The notes beneath the pieces were generated by a model. It saw nothing but the letters and a program-made list of their open reading frames with translations. It ran no database searches and was not told the DNA's origin. 64,000 bases of DNA from NCBI RefSeq assembly GCF_036588685.1, contig NC_086386.1, positions 50,019,878 through 50,083,877 on the forward strand, in the 5' to 3' direction. Shown piece after piece: positions 23,285 through 32,473 of the stretch. The position numbers were made by a program, and so were the translations under genes. Origin of the DNA: Mytilus trossulus (taxonomy: Eukaryota > Mollusca > Bivalvia > Mytilida > Mytilidae). Position 1 is the first letter of the stretch, and each line of letters begins with the position of its first letter.

Positions 23285-23720
23285 AAGGATTATGTACCCT
23301 AGTGCTGATTCAATGCTCTCATATTTGGCAATTCGATGCTTGATACGTAGATAATTAGCGCAGGCAGTGCTAGCAATGATTTCCTTGAAACAAGTTAATA
23401 AATTTAGATAATGTTTAAACGCATGGATGGAACAATTCAAGTGCACCTTTTTGGGGTGCGCTTGACTTAGGTTATTCAGGAAGAGGTGTTGAGCATTTTT
23501 TTGTTTTTTAACTAGCTGATCCTAGGAAAACCAGTGAGTTATCTATGTTTAAAATTTAACAATCAAAATATCTGTATTGACCTCGGTGGATTTTGTACAT
23601 TAATTTTGGTTTTAATTTCACAAAATTCTCATGTTCAACTAAATGCAATTGAACCATAACTAATTGTGCTTTGCACGAAGTTTCCCCTTTGATACATTTA
23701 CAAAATGGTCCATCTCTTAT
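23285..23720. repeat. Dispersed repeat family A, copy 3 (diverged)
   Basis: Shares 'aaggattatgtaccct', 'tcaatgctctcatatttgg', 'aattcaagtgcacctttt' and 'gaagtttccccttt' with the copies at 1310 and 15535. Confidence 0.6.
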
Positions 23721-24199
23721 CATGTTTTGATAATATTGCAGTTTGTAAACTGCGTATTCACAGGCCACCAAAAGGGGTCTGAAACTGTACGTGTCCAATA
23801 TCTCTCGGCATTTGTGATTGTTTGCTAAGACAAGATAGTACTCCTCTTAAAAATATTATTGTTTTGCCCTTGTTAATCAAACCGTCTTGGTAGGGTCTGT
23901 ATTTTAGACACTTGTAGTGATGTGTGCCATGACGAACTGGGCAGTGTTGATTGATACAAGGCGGTTCACAAATGTTTTTTTAACCTTTACACAGTTTTAG
24001 CAAAGTGTCAATTGATGTTCGTCTTTTCTCATCTATATATAGCAAAAGTAAGGTGAGAAACCAGTGGCTGAGTAGCTAGAGCACCTTGATGTTTTCGTGT
24101 TCTGTTAAATTGTTACACGATGATGACTGCTGTACCCATATTTTGAGTATTTTATTTATTGGGGTCTGTTTAGTTAACGAATCATTGTAAATATAACGG

Positions 24200-24440
24200 A
24201 ATTTTATTATGAGACTGTCATCAAAGTGAGAGCGTTAGCGCTATAAAACCAGGTTTAATCCGACATTTTCTACATTTGAAAATGCCTGTACCAAGTCAGA
24301 AATATGACAGTTTTTGTCCATTCGTTTTTGATGTGTTTTTTTTTGTTGATTTTGCCATGTGATTGTGGACTTTCCGAATTGATTTTCTGAGTTCAGTATT
24401 TTTGTGATTTTAATTTTTGATAAGCCATTGATATACGGGG
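24200..24440 (+). repeat. CCAGGTTTAATCC dispersed mussel-type repeat
   Basis: Contains 'gctataaaaccaggtttaat', 'tttctacatttgaaaatg', 'cctgtaccaagtcag' and 'ggactttccgaattgattt'. I recognise this as a very common mussel dispersed repeat (recall, not search). No gene. Confidence 0.6.
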
Positions 24441-24890
24441 CCTTATATCATTACAATCTAGTTGTTCTTTTGAATATGTACGTAAATGCTTTTAAAATCA
24501 CAAGAGTAAATTCCTGCAGATGCCCCCGTTTGTATGTTGATGTTATGAACTAGGTAGATGTCTATTAATATTATAGTTCTTAAATTAAAACCTTCGCGTC
24601 CGCACGGTTATATTGTTCTTTTGTTGTCGCAAGTCCACTTTTAATATTCATATTCCATCTGCCAAAAAATATCACAAGATTGTTATGGTTTTGCATTCTT
24701 GTTAATTACTGGCATGCTTTAGTATTTTTTTAGATACTTGTTATTGTCATTGATGGCCAGAATTATTTGAAAAAATAGCTGCATATACGTCTGCGTTATA
24801 GTATACGCAGTGGCGGTTTAATACCTGGAATTGTTCAGGATAATAAATCAGATTTATTCCAGGTGCATCCATTATGTCTTTATGTTACCT
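24441..24890. other. Intergenic, nothing recognised
   Basis: AT-rich; includes a short inverted repeat 'tatacgtctgcg'/'tatacgcagtgg' near 24784-24815 with no other signal. Confidence 0.4.
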
Positions 24891-24892
24891 CT

Positions 24893-24990
24893 CGCATTTG
24901 ACTTGCGGTAGGTCCATCTTTGGATTCTGCAGGGTTCAGTTGAGCCATCTGGGCGTAGGTTGTCTTCCGTGCTTCCTGGCTCAATACAAC
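24893..24990 (-). pseudogene. ORF1/gag-like fragment, linker region
   Basis: The minus strand reads QEARKTTYAQMAQLNPAES followed by KDGPTASQMREV, matching the linker after the zinc knuckle in the copies at 29.1 kb (QTYAQMARLEPSETGSAS) and 30.3 kb (AQMARLDPGESASD). No knuckle or N-terminal domain is attached. This is the leftmost piece of the ORF1 cluster. Confidence 0.5.
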
Positions 24991-25039
24991 GTTGACTCCT
25001 CCGCTAATCGTATATGCTGTCCAAATTTTTTCAAAGATT

Positions 25040-25440
25040 AACATACTAAGTCTCCCTTGTCACAGGTACCTTTTAAACTATTTACACCACTGTGTCGATG
25101 CCATTGCTCGTGGACGTTTCGTCCCCGAGGGTATCACCAGCCCTGTAGTCGACATTTCGGTGTTGACATGAATATCAATAATGTGGTCGGTTTTTGTAAG
25201 TTTCCTGTTTACAAAACTTTATTTTTTTTTCAAAAAACTAAAGATTTCTTATCCCAGGCATAGATTACCTTAGCCGTACTTGACACAACTTTTTGGAATT
25301 TTGGATCCCGAATGCTCTTCAACTTTGTACTTGTTTGGCTTTATTTTGATATGAACGTCACTGATGAGTCTTTGTGTAGACGAAACGCGCTGGTGGCGTA
25401 CTAAATTATAATCCTGGTACCTTTGATCACTATTCCTTCA
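25040..25440 (+). repeat. Hammerhead-bearing dispersed repeat
   Basis: A mussel-type repeat with 'ggacgtttcgtccccgagg', 'gtgttgacatgaatatcaa', 'atcccaggcatagattacc' and 'ttggatcccgaatgctctt', ending in a hammerhead module and 'ataatcctggtacctttga'. No ORF belongs to it. The module end shares words with the 100-bp insert at 21353-21452 ('tttggcttt', the core, 'ggta(c/t)ct'). Confidence 0.65.
25355..25399 (+). ncRNA. Hammerhead ribozyme-like motif, decayed helix III
   Basis: CTGATGA (25361-25367) and GAAA (25382-25385) with stem II GTC...GAC and a 6-bp stem I: ACGTCA (25355-25360) with TGGCGT (25394-25399), including one U-G pair. The helix III/cleavage segment reads CGCGCTGG instead of the expected CGCGCGTC, so the cleavage triplet is lost. 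Confidence 0.75.
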
Positions 25441-25754
25441 TGTGGTGAAGGAACCAATGAACCATCAAACGGATAATACGAACAACAAACAAAATATTTT
25501 ATTTGCCAATCATGGCGCCCAGAATGAGCAGAATAATTATAATATAATTTTCAAACATAATGTAAAGGAAATTAAATATAAACATATTGAAATAGATATA
25601 CATAAACAATATATCAAGATCAAAACTAGAAATACTATGAACATATGAAAAAATACACTTATAAAAGGTTATAAGGAGTAATCAAAGTCCGTGGACAGAA
25701 GGGCAGTTATTTCAGGTGGAATAATCAAAGTATATACGTCCATAATTCAAGCAG

Positions 25755-26855
25755 TTAATCAACATCAATTGTCCCAGGATGCGTTATAAGTAAAGCAAGT
25801 GGTCCTATCCTCTCTAGTTCTTCTTCCTTCACCAACTTCTTTCCATTGTCTCCCTGTTCTTCATCCGTTGTATCATCATTTCTCCCCCTCTTTCTGGTCT
25901 TCCTCGACAAGTCCCATTTCTTCAGTACCTCGATCCTTGGGCTTTCTTCACTGCTTTCAGTACCTCGATCCTTGGGCGGATCTTCACTGCTTTCAGTACA
26001 TCGGTCCTCCTCAGGACCTTCACTGCTGTTAGGTACATCAGCACTCGGTTGAGTGCCTTCGCCGCTACTGGTAGTCAGTCCATCGGGCCGCACAGGGGCC
26101 CCCTCAATGCTTAATGTTGCATCGGGTCGCCCCGTTGACCCTTCATTGCTACTCGTACACGGTACATCAGCACTTAACCGAGCGCTTTCACCGTTCGTGT
26201 CTTTTGCTGCCATAGTGACAGCTTTGGTGTACGTCTTCCTTGTGGTGGTGTTCTCCGGGCACGCAGAACGTTGGTGCCCCTTCTTGTCACATTTTAGACA
26301 GATAGGCTGCCTACCTACAACTGTGACGAGGACAGGTCGGTTGAACACCATAGCCCTGTACGGAATGTTATTAAATTGAGCCTCCGTACTCCTCATTGTC
26401 CCCGACAGAGATCCTGTCTTTAAATTAAGGTTATCATATACCATGTAATCCTCATCTAGGGTGATGTTACTCTCATAGCTTCTCAGCCACTCCCCTACAA
26501 GCGCCTTCTTCATAGGGAGGGGGAACCAGTGTATTCGAAAATGAACCAATCTGCGGTCTATTCTTTCGAATACGACTGATCCCCTTTCCATGCATGGTCT
26601 CCTTACTCCATCGCCTAACGTGTCTACGTCAGCGTCGGTGATGAAAGTAAGGTACCATTCACTGCCTTCGCCCGTCTTGTAAATGGCCTCTAACTTCTTG
26701 ACGTATATGACATCCTCCAGCGCGGTGATCACATGGCCTCTGGTGTTACATCTCAGGTCGCTGAATTTCGCCCTCAAAGTTCTCCTCATCACATCTCCAT
26801 TATAGTAAGCATTCATGTTGACAGACGGCCGGCCGCGAAGCCGACCGTCAAACAC
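25755..26855 (-). CDS. ORF1/gag-like protein with CCHC zinc knuckle (cluster copy 1, intact)
   Basis: A 366-codon uninterrupted frame. Residues about 14-100 (MRRTLRAKF, LEAIYKTGEGSEWYLTF) and 104-180 (FRIHWFPLPMKKALVGEWL, NIPYRAMVFNRPVLVTV) look like the two RRM-like folds before the knuckle in Tx1-type LINE ORF1 proteins and in ZCCHC3. A CX2CX4HX4C knuckle uses Cys186, Cys189, His194 and Cys199. The rest is a Ser/Glu/Pro-rich linker with repeated 'SADVP..SSEG' phrases and a basic patch (RKTRKRGR), suggesting nucleic-acid binding. The likely start is Met14 (26816), since the first 13 codons cover a hairpin that other copies read in another frame. A possible poly(A) signal (TTTATT on the plus strand) is at 25498-25503. 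No reverse transcriptase follows. It may be a stranded retrotransposon ORF or a domesticated gene. Confidence 0.75.
   Translation of the reverse strand: MFDGRLRGRPSVNMNAYYNGDVMRRTLRAKFSDLRCNTRGHVITALEDVIYVKKLEAIYKTGEGSEWYLTFITDADVDTLGDGVRRPCMERGSVVFERIDRRLVHFRIHWFPLPMKKALVGEWLRSYESNITLDEDYMVYDNLNLKTGSLSGTMRSTEAQFNNIPYRAMVFNRPVLVTVVGRQPICLKCDKKGHQRSACPENTTTRKTYTKAVTMAAKDTNGESARLSADVPCTSSNEGSTGRPDATLSIEGAPVRPDGLTTSSGEGTQPSADVPNSSEGPEEDRCTESSEDPPKDRGTESSEESPRIEVLKKWDLSRKTRKRGRNDDTTDEEQGDNGKKLVKEEELERIGPLALLITHPGTIDVD
26824..26849 (-). promoter_or_regulatory. Conserved 5' hairpin upstream of ORF1 copy 1
   Basis: On the minus strand GACGGTCGGC and GCCGGCCGTC form a 10-bp stem (one G-U pair) around a TTCGCG loop, directly before the probable start codon. 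Equivalent hairpins precede copies 3 (28803-28828), 4 (29792-29819), 5 (30880-30907) and 6 (33508-33535). Stem changes are compensatory in copy 4. Confidence 0.7.
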
Positions 26856-26882
26856 CTGGAAACTGTCGTGGATACCGGATTA

Positions 26883-26893
26883 GATCGCGGTGC
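26883..26893 (-). other. U1 snRNA-derived junction fragment
   Basis: Eleven bases matching U1 stem-loop I (GCACCGCGATC on the minus strand) sit exactly at the outer edge of the conserved 5' block of ORF1 copy 1 ('...TAATCCGGTA'), the same junction as in copy 3. Short by itself; significance comes from the repeat of the junction. Confidence 0.5.
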
Positions 26894-26949
26894 AGAAATT
26901 ATCGATAATATGGAGATTTCATGTAGAACGAGTGAAGAGTATGAAAAAT

Positions 26950-27420
26950 AATATTTTCAAATTGTATTTATTAAATAATAAACATTGCAAAATTAAATGC
27001 ACAATGATAGAAAATGAAATGTACAGTCCCTGTAAAAGAAAAACATGATAGAAATTAATACTTTTATAAAATTTAAATGACAATTTAAAGAATACAATTT
27101 TAATAATTTAAAAATGTACCAATGTGATATTTTAAAATAATCTTTTAGTAAAATGTTAAAGATCGTAAAACAGAAACTGAAATTTAAAAACATATATAAC
27201 TACTAAAATTAAAGCTCGAGTTTGTAAAAATTAAAGAAGCAAGTAATAATATCAAATATTTTGACACCTTCTAGTGTATTGTCATCTAGTATCCTTTGTC
27301 TAGGCAGATGCTCAAAGACATTTATTGATCTCATGATTGTGAGAAATGTGCAATTCCCTCACAGTCAGGTTTTGCCCATCTTTAGTTTCGACAAGTTGAA
27401 TGTGGAAAGGACATTCCATT
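26950..27420. other. AT-rich spacer between ORF1 copies 1 and 2
   Basis: No open frame with a motif. The substitution at 26995/52583 makes a chance minus frame longer in duplicate 2 only, which argues that neither frame is coding. Confidence 0.45.
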
Positions 27421-27445
27421 TGGACCTTCACTGCTATTAGGTACA

Positions 27446-28195
27446 TCAGCACTCGGGTTGCCCTGTTGACCCTTCACTGCTCGTATGCGGTACATCGACA
27501 CTCAACGGAGTGCTTTCACCGCTTCCATCTTCTAATCCTGCCCTCGCCGACTCGGCACTGCTCGTATGCAGTACATCGACACTCAACGGAGTGCTTTCAC
27601 CGCTTCCATCTTCTAATCTCGCCGACTCGGCATAGCTCTTCCTGGTGTTACTGCTGCCGTTCTGGGGCAGGCCGACCTCTGGTGTCCTTTCTGGACACAC
27701 TTTAGGCAAACAGGCTTTCTACACAGAACTGGCCGGTGTACACCATCCCTCTGTAAGGTATCGTTATATATTGTTGCTCCGTGCTCTTCATATCACCTTT
27801 CAGGGCCCTGGTCTTCAGTTTCAGCCTTTCGTAGTCCATGATCTCTTCTTCAAGTTGTATGGCGGTCCCATAGCGCTCCAACCATTCAGCGACAAGCTCC
27901 TTTCTTAGGTGTAGAGGAAACCAGTGGATCTTAAATTTCACCACTCTGCGGTCTATTCTGTCAAAAAAAAACAGCACCGCTGCCGTTGGCAAAGCCCCTT
28001 CGTTGTCCGTCACCAAACTTCTCAGTCTGGCTAGCTGTGGCGAAAGTGAGATACCACTCGGCCCCTTCTCCGGTCTTGTAAATGGCCACAAGATCCCTGG
28101 TCACCAACGTACCTTCCAGTGCCTCTATCACTTGTCCCCGAGTGTTGACCTTCGTGTTCACAAACTTAGCTCTTAGTGTTCTTCTCATCACATAT
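27446..28195 (-). pseudogene. ORF1/gag-like pseudogene (cluster copy 2)
   Basis: From VMRRTLRAKF (28195) the frame runs through YKTGEGAEWYLTF, breaks at an A8 run (27962-27969, F-F-F), continues with KFKIHWFPLHLRKELVAEWL and breaks again before the knuckle. The knuckle is still readable as VCLKCVQKGHQRSAC in a third frame. The linker contains a recent internal duplication of ARLEDGSGESTPLSVDV. The normal N terminus and 5' hairpin are missing; instead the sequence upstream of the break is the 3' tail of copy 3, joined at CTCATCACAT. Confidence 0.75.
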
Positions 28196-28341
28196 ATGAA
28201 AAATATATCAATAACAAAATTATAAATACTATAAACATATGAAAACATACACCTATAAAAGGTGATAATCAAAGTCCGTGGACAGAACGGCAGTTATTTC
28301 AGGGGGAATAATCAAAATACATACGTCCATAGTTCAATCAG

Positions 28342-28832
28342 TTAAGCAATCTCAATAATTGTCCCAGGGTGCTTTATAGGTAAAGCAAGAGTCCCTGTCC
28401 TTTCCGGTTCTTCCTCCTTCACCAACTTCTTGCCATTTCTTTCACCTTTTTCTACCGTGGTATCGTCTCTCCACCTCTTTCTGGTCTTCCCCGTCATGTC
28501 CATCGCCTCAATACCTCGATCAGTACACCCGCTACTGGTGGTCAGTCCATCGGGCCGCACAGGGGACACATCACTGCTTAAAGGTACATCGGGTCGCCCT
28601 GTTGACCCTTCACTGCCACTCGTATACGGTACATCAGCACTCAACCGAGCGCTTTCACCGTTTTTGTCTTCTGCTGCTGCCATATATAGTGACGGCTTTG
28701 GTGTTCGTCTTCCTTGTGGTGGTGGTGGTGGTGTTCTCCGGGCTGAGTTTGGCCGGCAAATTTCTCATCACATCTCCATTGTAATATGAGTTCATATTGA
28801 CAGACGGGCGACCGCGAAGCCGACCGTCAAAC
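28342..28832 (-). pseudogene. ORF1/gag-like pseudogene with large internal deletion (cluster copy 3)
   Basis: The 5' hairpin and start (reading YYNGDVMRN) are followed almost at once by PENTTT, so roughly residues 33-199 of copy 1, including both RRM-like folds and the knuckle, are deleted. A TGG triplet run is expanded to six here against three in copy 1. An ATAT insertion near 28683 shifts frame; the remaining C-terminal frame (28342-28683, 113 codons) ends in the family's conserved 'KHPGTI' tail. Confidence 0.75.
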
Positions 28833-28861
28833 ACCTGAAATTTGTCGTGGTTACCGGATTA

Positions 28862-28891
28862 GATCACGGTGCTGCCTTACCAGGTCAGAAT
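28862..28891 (-). pseudogene. U1 snRNA 5' end fragment fused to ORF1 copy 3
   Basis: Thirty nucleotides corresponding to U1 positions 1-31 with a single-base deletion; the 5' end reads ATTCTGACCTGG instead of ATACTTACCTGG. U1 stops inside the loop of stem-loop I (GATC) and the ORF1 5' block starts directly (TAATCCGGTA). Same strand and direction as the ORF1 copy. Confidence 0.75.
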
Positions 28892-29054
28892 GCTTTAATA
28901 TCTGACATTTGTCCATTTGAGTAAATCAGGAGTCACTTTATAAAGAGGTATTCGAACATAATACAGTCAGCGGATAAATTATTTTAAAACATACAATAAA
29001 ACCATTCGACTTCGCATCGAGGGCCATTTGCCTCCTTGCACTGATTTCATTGAA
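28892..29054 (-). promoter_or_regulatory. U1 gene upstream region in front of ORF1 copy 3
   Basis: Collinear with 37515-37678, the 5' flank of the intact U1 genes ('atatctgacatttgtcca', 'actttataaagaggtattc', 'gacttcgcatcgagg'). This flank should contain the snRNA proximal promoter element. It ends abruptly at 'gatttcattgaa', where the 3' end of ORF1 copy 4 is joined. Confidence 0.7.
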
Positions 29055-29824
29055 GAGTCCATCTCCTCTACAACATCAGCGGAGGGCCCATTGTCTTTCC
29101 CTCCCATCCGCGCTTGTCTTGCGGGGGCCCATTACCACAACTCTCCGGAACTGTAGGCACCGAGGACGCACTCCCCGTCTCGCTGGGTTCCAGCCTCGCC
29201 ATCTGAGCATAGGTTTGTTTTTTCTCCTCGACTAGCTCCGTGTTTGTTATATCGGAGGCACAGACTCTGTCTACCTTGTACTGTTATCAACACTTCTCTA
29301 TTGAAAACTCTTCCATGATAAGGAATACTAAGAAATTGCGTTTCTGTACACTTCATCTTGGCAGAGATTGTCCCTGTCTTCAACGGTATTCCATCAAAAT
29401 CGGTTGTTTCTTCAAACAGTTTAATATCAGTCCCAAAATTATTTAGCCATTCCGCCATTAATGCTAATTCCATATGGTGCTGAAATCAATGAACTCTAAG
29501 TTTAATCTATCTTTTATCAATACAGTCGAAGTAAACCACACTTCCTTCTTCATATAGATCCCTTCTACTTCCATCTCCTAGTAACACTGTCTCTTTTGTT
29601 GTTAAAAAAGTAATGTACCACTCGGTACCCTCATCGGTTTTATAAATTGCTTCCAGTTGTTTAACGTCCACAAACTGCTTTAACTGTTCTATAGTTTGAA
29701 CTCTCGTAGCCACCCTCTTCTTAACAAATTTGGCACGCAAAGTTCTTTCCAAAACGGATCTGTTGTAATAATGATCAATATTGAAAACACATACGGGCAG
29801 CCGCGAAGCTGACACCGTCAACAC
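29055..29824 (-). pseudogene. ORF1/gag-like pseudogene (cluster copy 4)
   Basis: N-terminal part 29507-29824 (LERTLRAKF, LEAIYKTDEGTEWYITF) and central part 29132-29473 (MAEWLNNFGTDIKLFE, KMKCTETQFLSIPYHGRV, VLITVQGRQSLCLRY) are separated by a frameshift. In the knuckle the second Cys is Tyr and the His/Cys part is deleted. The linker reads QTYAQMARLEPSETGSAS in another frame. The 3' end is cut off against U1 spacer at 29054. This copy belongs to the same subtype as copy 5. Confidence 0.75.
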
Positions 29825-29985
29825 TTAGGTATATATAAAGGAGACCTTTTTTATATTTCAAACACTTTATTTAATAAATCATATACATATTACAATTACG
29901 TTAAAACAGAAATATCACAGATAAAACATTGTACAGTGTAATATGAAATACAAATATAAACAATCAAATTATACACAATATAATA

Positions 29986-30862
29986 CTAGAAGGTTATCAC
30001 TAACTCTTCATCTTCAACTTTGCAAAATAAATCAGATATACACCAATGCTCAATATATTTTTCAAAATCTGCTAAGATACGTAATCTTAACTGTTGTAAA
30101 AAGAATGTATAAATATCATTAGGTAAAACATGTTTTCTAATTTGTTTTGCGTGGGGGCCATTTTCCTTCTCCGCCTCCGTGCTTGTCCTGCCAGGGGGGG
30201 GGGGCATTATCTTCTGTTTCCTTCCGCGTTAACGTTTGACTTGCGGAAGGAACATCACTAGCTGACTCTCCAGGGTCCAATCTTGCCATCTGGGCCGCTG
30301 TCTCAGGGCAGGTGGCTCTGTGGTGTCCAAAATTGTTGCACCTGAGACATAGGCTCTGACGTCCTTGCACAGTAACCAGTACATCCCGGTTATAGCATCG
30401 GCCGCGATGGGGAATGGTCTGGTACTGTGCCTCGGTCACCTTCATGGTCCCTACGAGGGTACCCGTCTTCAACATAATACCCTCGTATAGTGTCTCTTCT
30501 TCATCCAATTTGACGTTTTGTCCAAAATTCTCCAGCCAGTGGCACACCAAATCTTTCCTCATATGATGAGGAAACCAATGGACCCTCAATCGTATGATTC
30601 TACTGTCAATGCGGTCAAGCACTACCGCTCCTTCGCCAACTTGTCTCCTTTCGCCAGTCCCTAGTGTATCGGCCTCCACTTCCGTCTTGAAACTAGTGTA
30701 CCATTCTACACCCTCTCCAGTTTTGTAGATCGCTTCTAGTTGGTTGATGTCTAGTATATCTTGAAGAGCGTTAATAACTTGTCCTCGGGTGTTAACCTTA
30801 ACTTTCGAGAATTTGGCTCTCAGGGTTCGCCTGATGATGTCTGTTGCGTAATATGCGTCCAT
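29986..30862 (-). CDS. ORF1/gag-like protein, subtype 2 (cluster copy 5), frameshift at a G-run
   Basis: A 241-codon frame from MDAYYATDIIRRTLRAKF with LEAIYKTGEGVEWY, LRVHWFPHHMRKDLVCHWL and an intact knuckle CLRCNNFGHHRATC. At an 11-G run (30194-30204) the frame ends early as PPRKTN; one base shifted, it continues about 65 codons to LADFEKYIEHWCISDLF and stops at 29986. The run could be a real frameshift or a sequencing error; both duplicates show the same length. Copy 1 has Thr in EWYTSF where duplicate 2 and all other copies have Ile/Leu, so the change arose in copy 1. A TTTATT (AATAAA on the minus strand) near 29867 could be the poly(A) signal. Confidence 0.7.
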
Positions 30863-31062
30863 ATCTTCAATAAAGTAAAGACGGGCGGCCGCGAAGCCAC
30901 TACTGTCAACACCTGGGGTTGTCTTACAGGTAATATGTTAATTACAGGAAAAGTATAAAATGAAAAATATGAATTTGTACTTTTAACATGAGTAGAATTT
31001 AAATGTCCTGACAGTGCAAGTGTAAAGTGGACAAACAGGTACATGCACTTTATCAAAATAAT

Positions 31063-32165
31063 TAGGGATGGCAACGAGTACTCGAGTATAGTTTTAGTAC
31101 TCGTATACTCGTTTGACTGTTAAACATCTTGAGGTATGTCTCTTCAAATTTCCACTCTCTTTAATTCCGCTGAAATATCCACTTCGATATATTAATTAAA
31201 ATCAATTTACAACATACATATGATTACTAGTATCTGAGACTACTATTTGTTATAGTAGTACAAAATAGCAACGTCCATTTCTCCCTAGGGAATGTTTTCA
31301 CATGCACAACTTGTTACAGAAATAAAAAGTCAAACAATTTAAGACCAGATCATATTTTTAAACAAGAATAAAATCAAAGTGACCTGCGGTGAAACCTACG
31401 CAACTGATTAGAGATTTTTTTAACAGTGTTTGTACAGGAATCAACACTTTCATGAATTAATAATCAATGCATCTCAAGCCGTATAAACTTACCTTTGTTT
31501 GTTAATCAAGACTTTTATGTAAATGTGATTGGTATGAAATGTGCAATTAAATTAATGTAATTACTCTTTATTTGTAACTACAATTGTTTATTTTACAATT
31601 TAAAGATAGGAGAAAGTACAAGCGCGACATGCAAACCCAAAAGTCGAAAATTTCAATAAACTGACAAAGTTATTATAACAAAAAAAGAAAACAAGACAAA
31701 CGAATCATAGTGCAAAAAAAAAAAGTAGAAAAAGTAAGACTGAGCAACACGAAAATGCACAAGTAATTTGAAGTCCAATATTGTTGCTGACAAATTAATG
31801 GACAAGTCGTATTATAAAAATACCAACTCCTCATGAACAGATGATACTTATATTGTCTACTATTGCAATTTCGTTCATGAACACATGTACATACACATAC
31901 TAAAATTGCTATTAGGATAGGTTATTTGAAGAAACGGCATTCGGTAATTCATTGTTTAATTGACACAAATACAGAGGACCAAGCTATGTGTGTAGTGTAT
32001 TTGTCTTTCGTTTATATGTTTATGAAAGGTAATATCACATACACTGCATCCAACCCAAATTTTAAACTTTTGAATAGAATGTACGATTCATCCGAGTACT
32101 CGCGAGTACTCGAGTATCATGACCGAGTATCCGAGTATTAAATTTCAGATTCTTTGACATCCCTA
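31063..32165. mobile_element. Non-autonomous hAT element with 8-bp target duplication
   Basis: Termini TAGGGATGGCAA and (inverted) TAGGGATGTCAA are flanked by perfect 8-bp repeats AAAATAAT at 31055-31062 and 32166-32173, diagnostic of hAT. Subterminal regions at both ends carry clustered GAGTACTCG/CGAGTATC words, likely transposase-binding repeats. The 1.1-kb interior is AT-rich with no transposase. It inserted between ORF1 copies 5 and 6. Confidence 0.9.
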
Positions 32166-32179
32166 AAAATAATACAATA

Positions 32180-32473
32180 GAAGTAAAATAGACAGGTGAG
32201 TAGTATTTTGAACACCGGTTTTTAATATAAGAGACAAAAAAATGTAATTTATAAAGACCATAAAATGGTTCTATAATACTATTTAATATAAACACATGAA
32301 AATTCATATATATAAACAATATATCAATATCAAAATTATAAATACTATAAATATATGACACAATACACCTATAAAAGGTTATAAAGGGATAATCAAAATT
32401 AAAGTCCGTGGACAGAAGGGCAGTTATTTCAGGGGGAATAATCAAAATACATACGTCCATAAGGTATAAAAAG
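32180..32473 (-). other. 3' untranslated tail of ORF1 copy 6
   Basis: Shares 'aaagtccgtggacagaagg', 'gcagttatttcaggggg' and 'acatacgtccat' with the tails of copies 1 and 3. Conservation of this 3' block across copies shows that the repeat unit is longer than the ORF. The 141-codon minus frame at 32062-32487 crosses from this tail into the hAT end and is not a gene. Confidence 0.6.

Noticed and set aside
24058-24080. tRNA A-box-like string TGGCTGAGTAGC, possible tRNA or SINE head
   Set aside because: No B box at the right distance and no cloverleaf; one short match in AT-rich DNA is expected by chance.
25117-25140. Hammerhead-like core on the minus strand (CTGGTGA ... GGACGAAAC)
   Set aside because: The first core would need CUGANGA but has G at the invariant A, and I could not pair stems I and III convincingly.
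25799-26379. Plus-strand open frames of 68-108 codons opposite ORF1 copy 1
   Set aside because: Ser/Pro/Leu-rich shadows of the minus-strand Ser/Glu-rich linker; they lose their frame in the paralogous copies.
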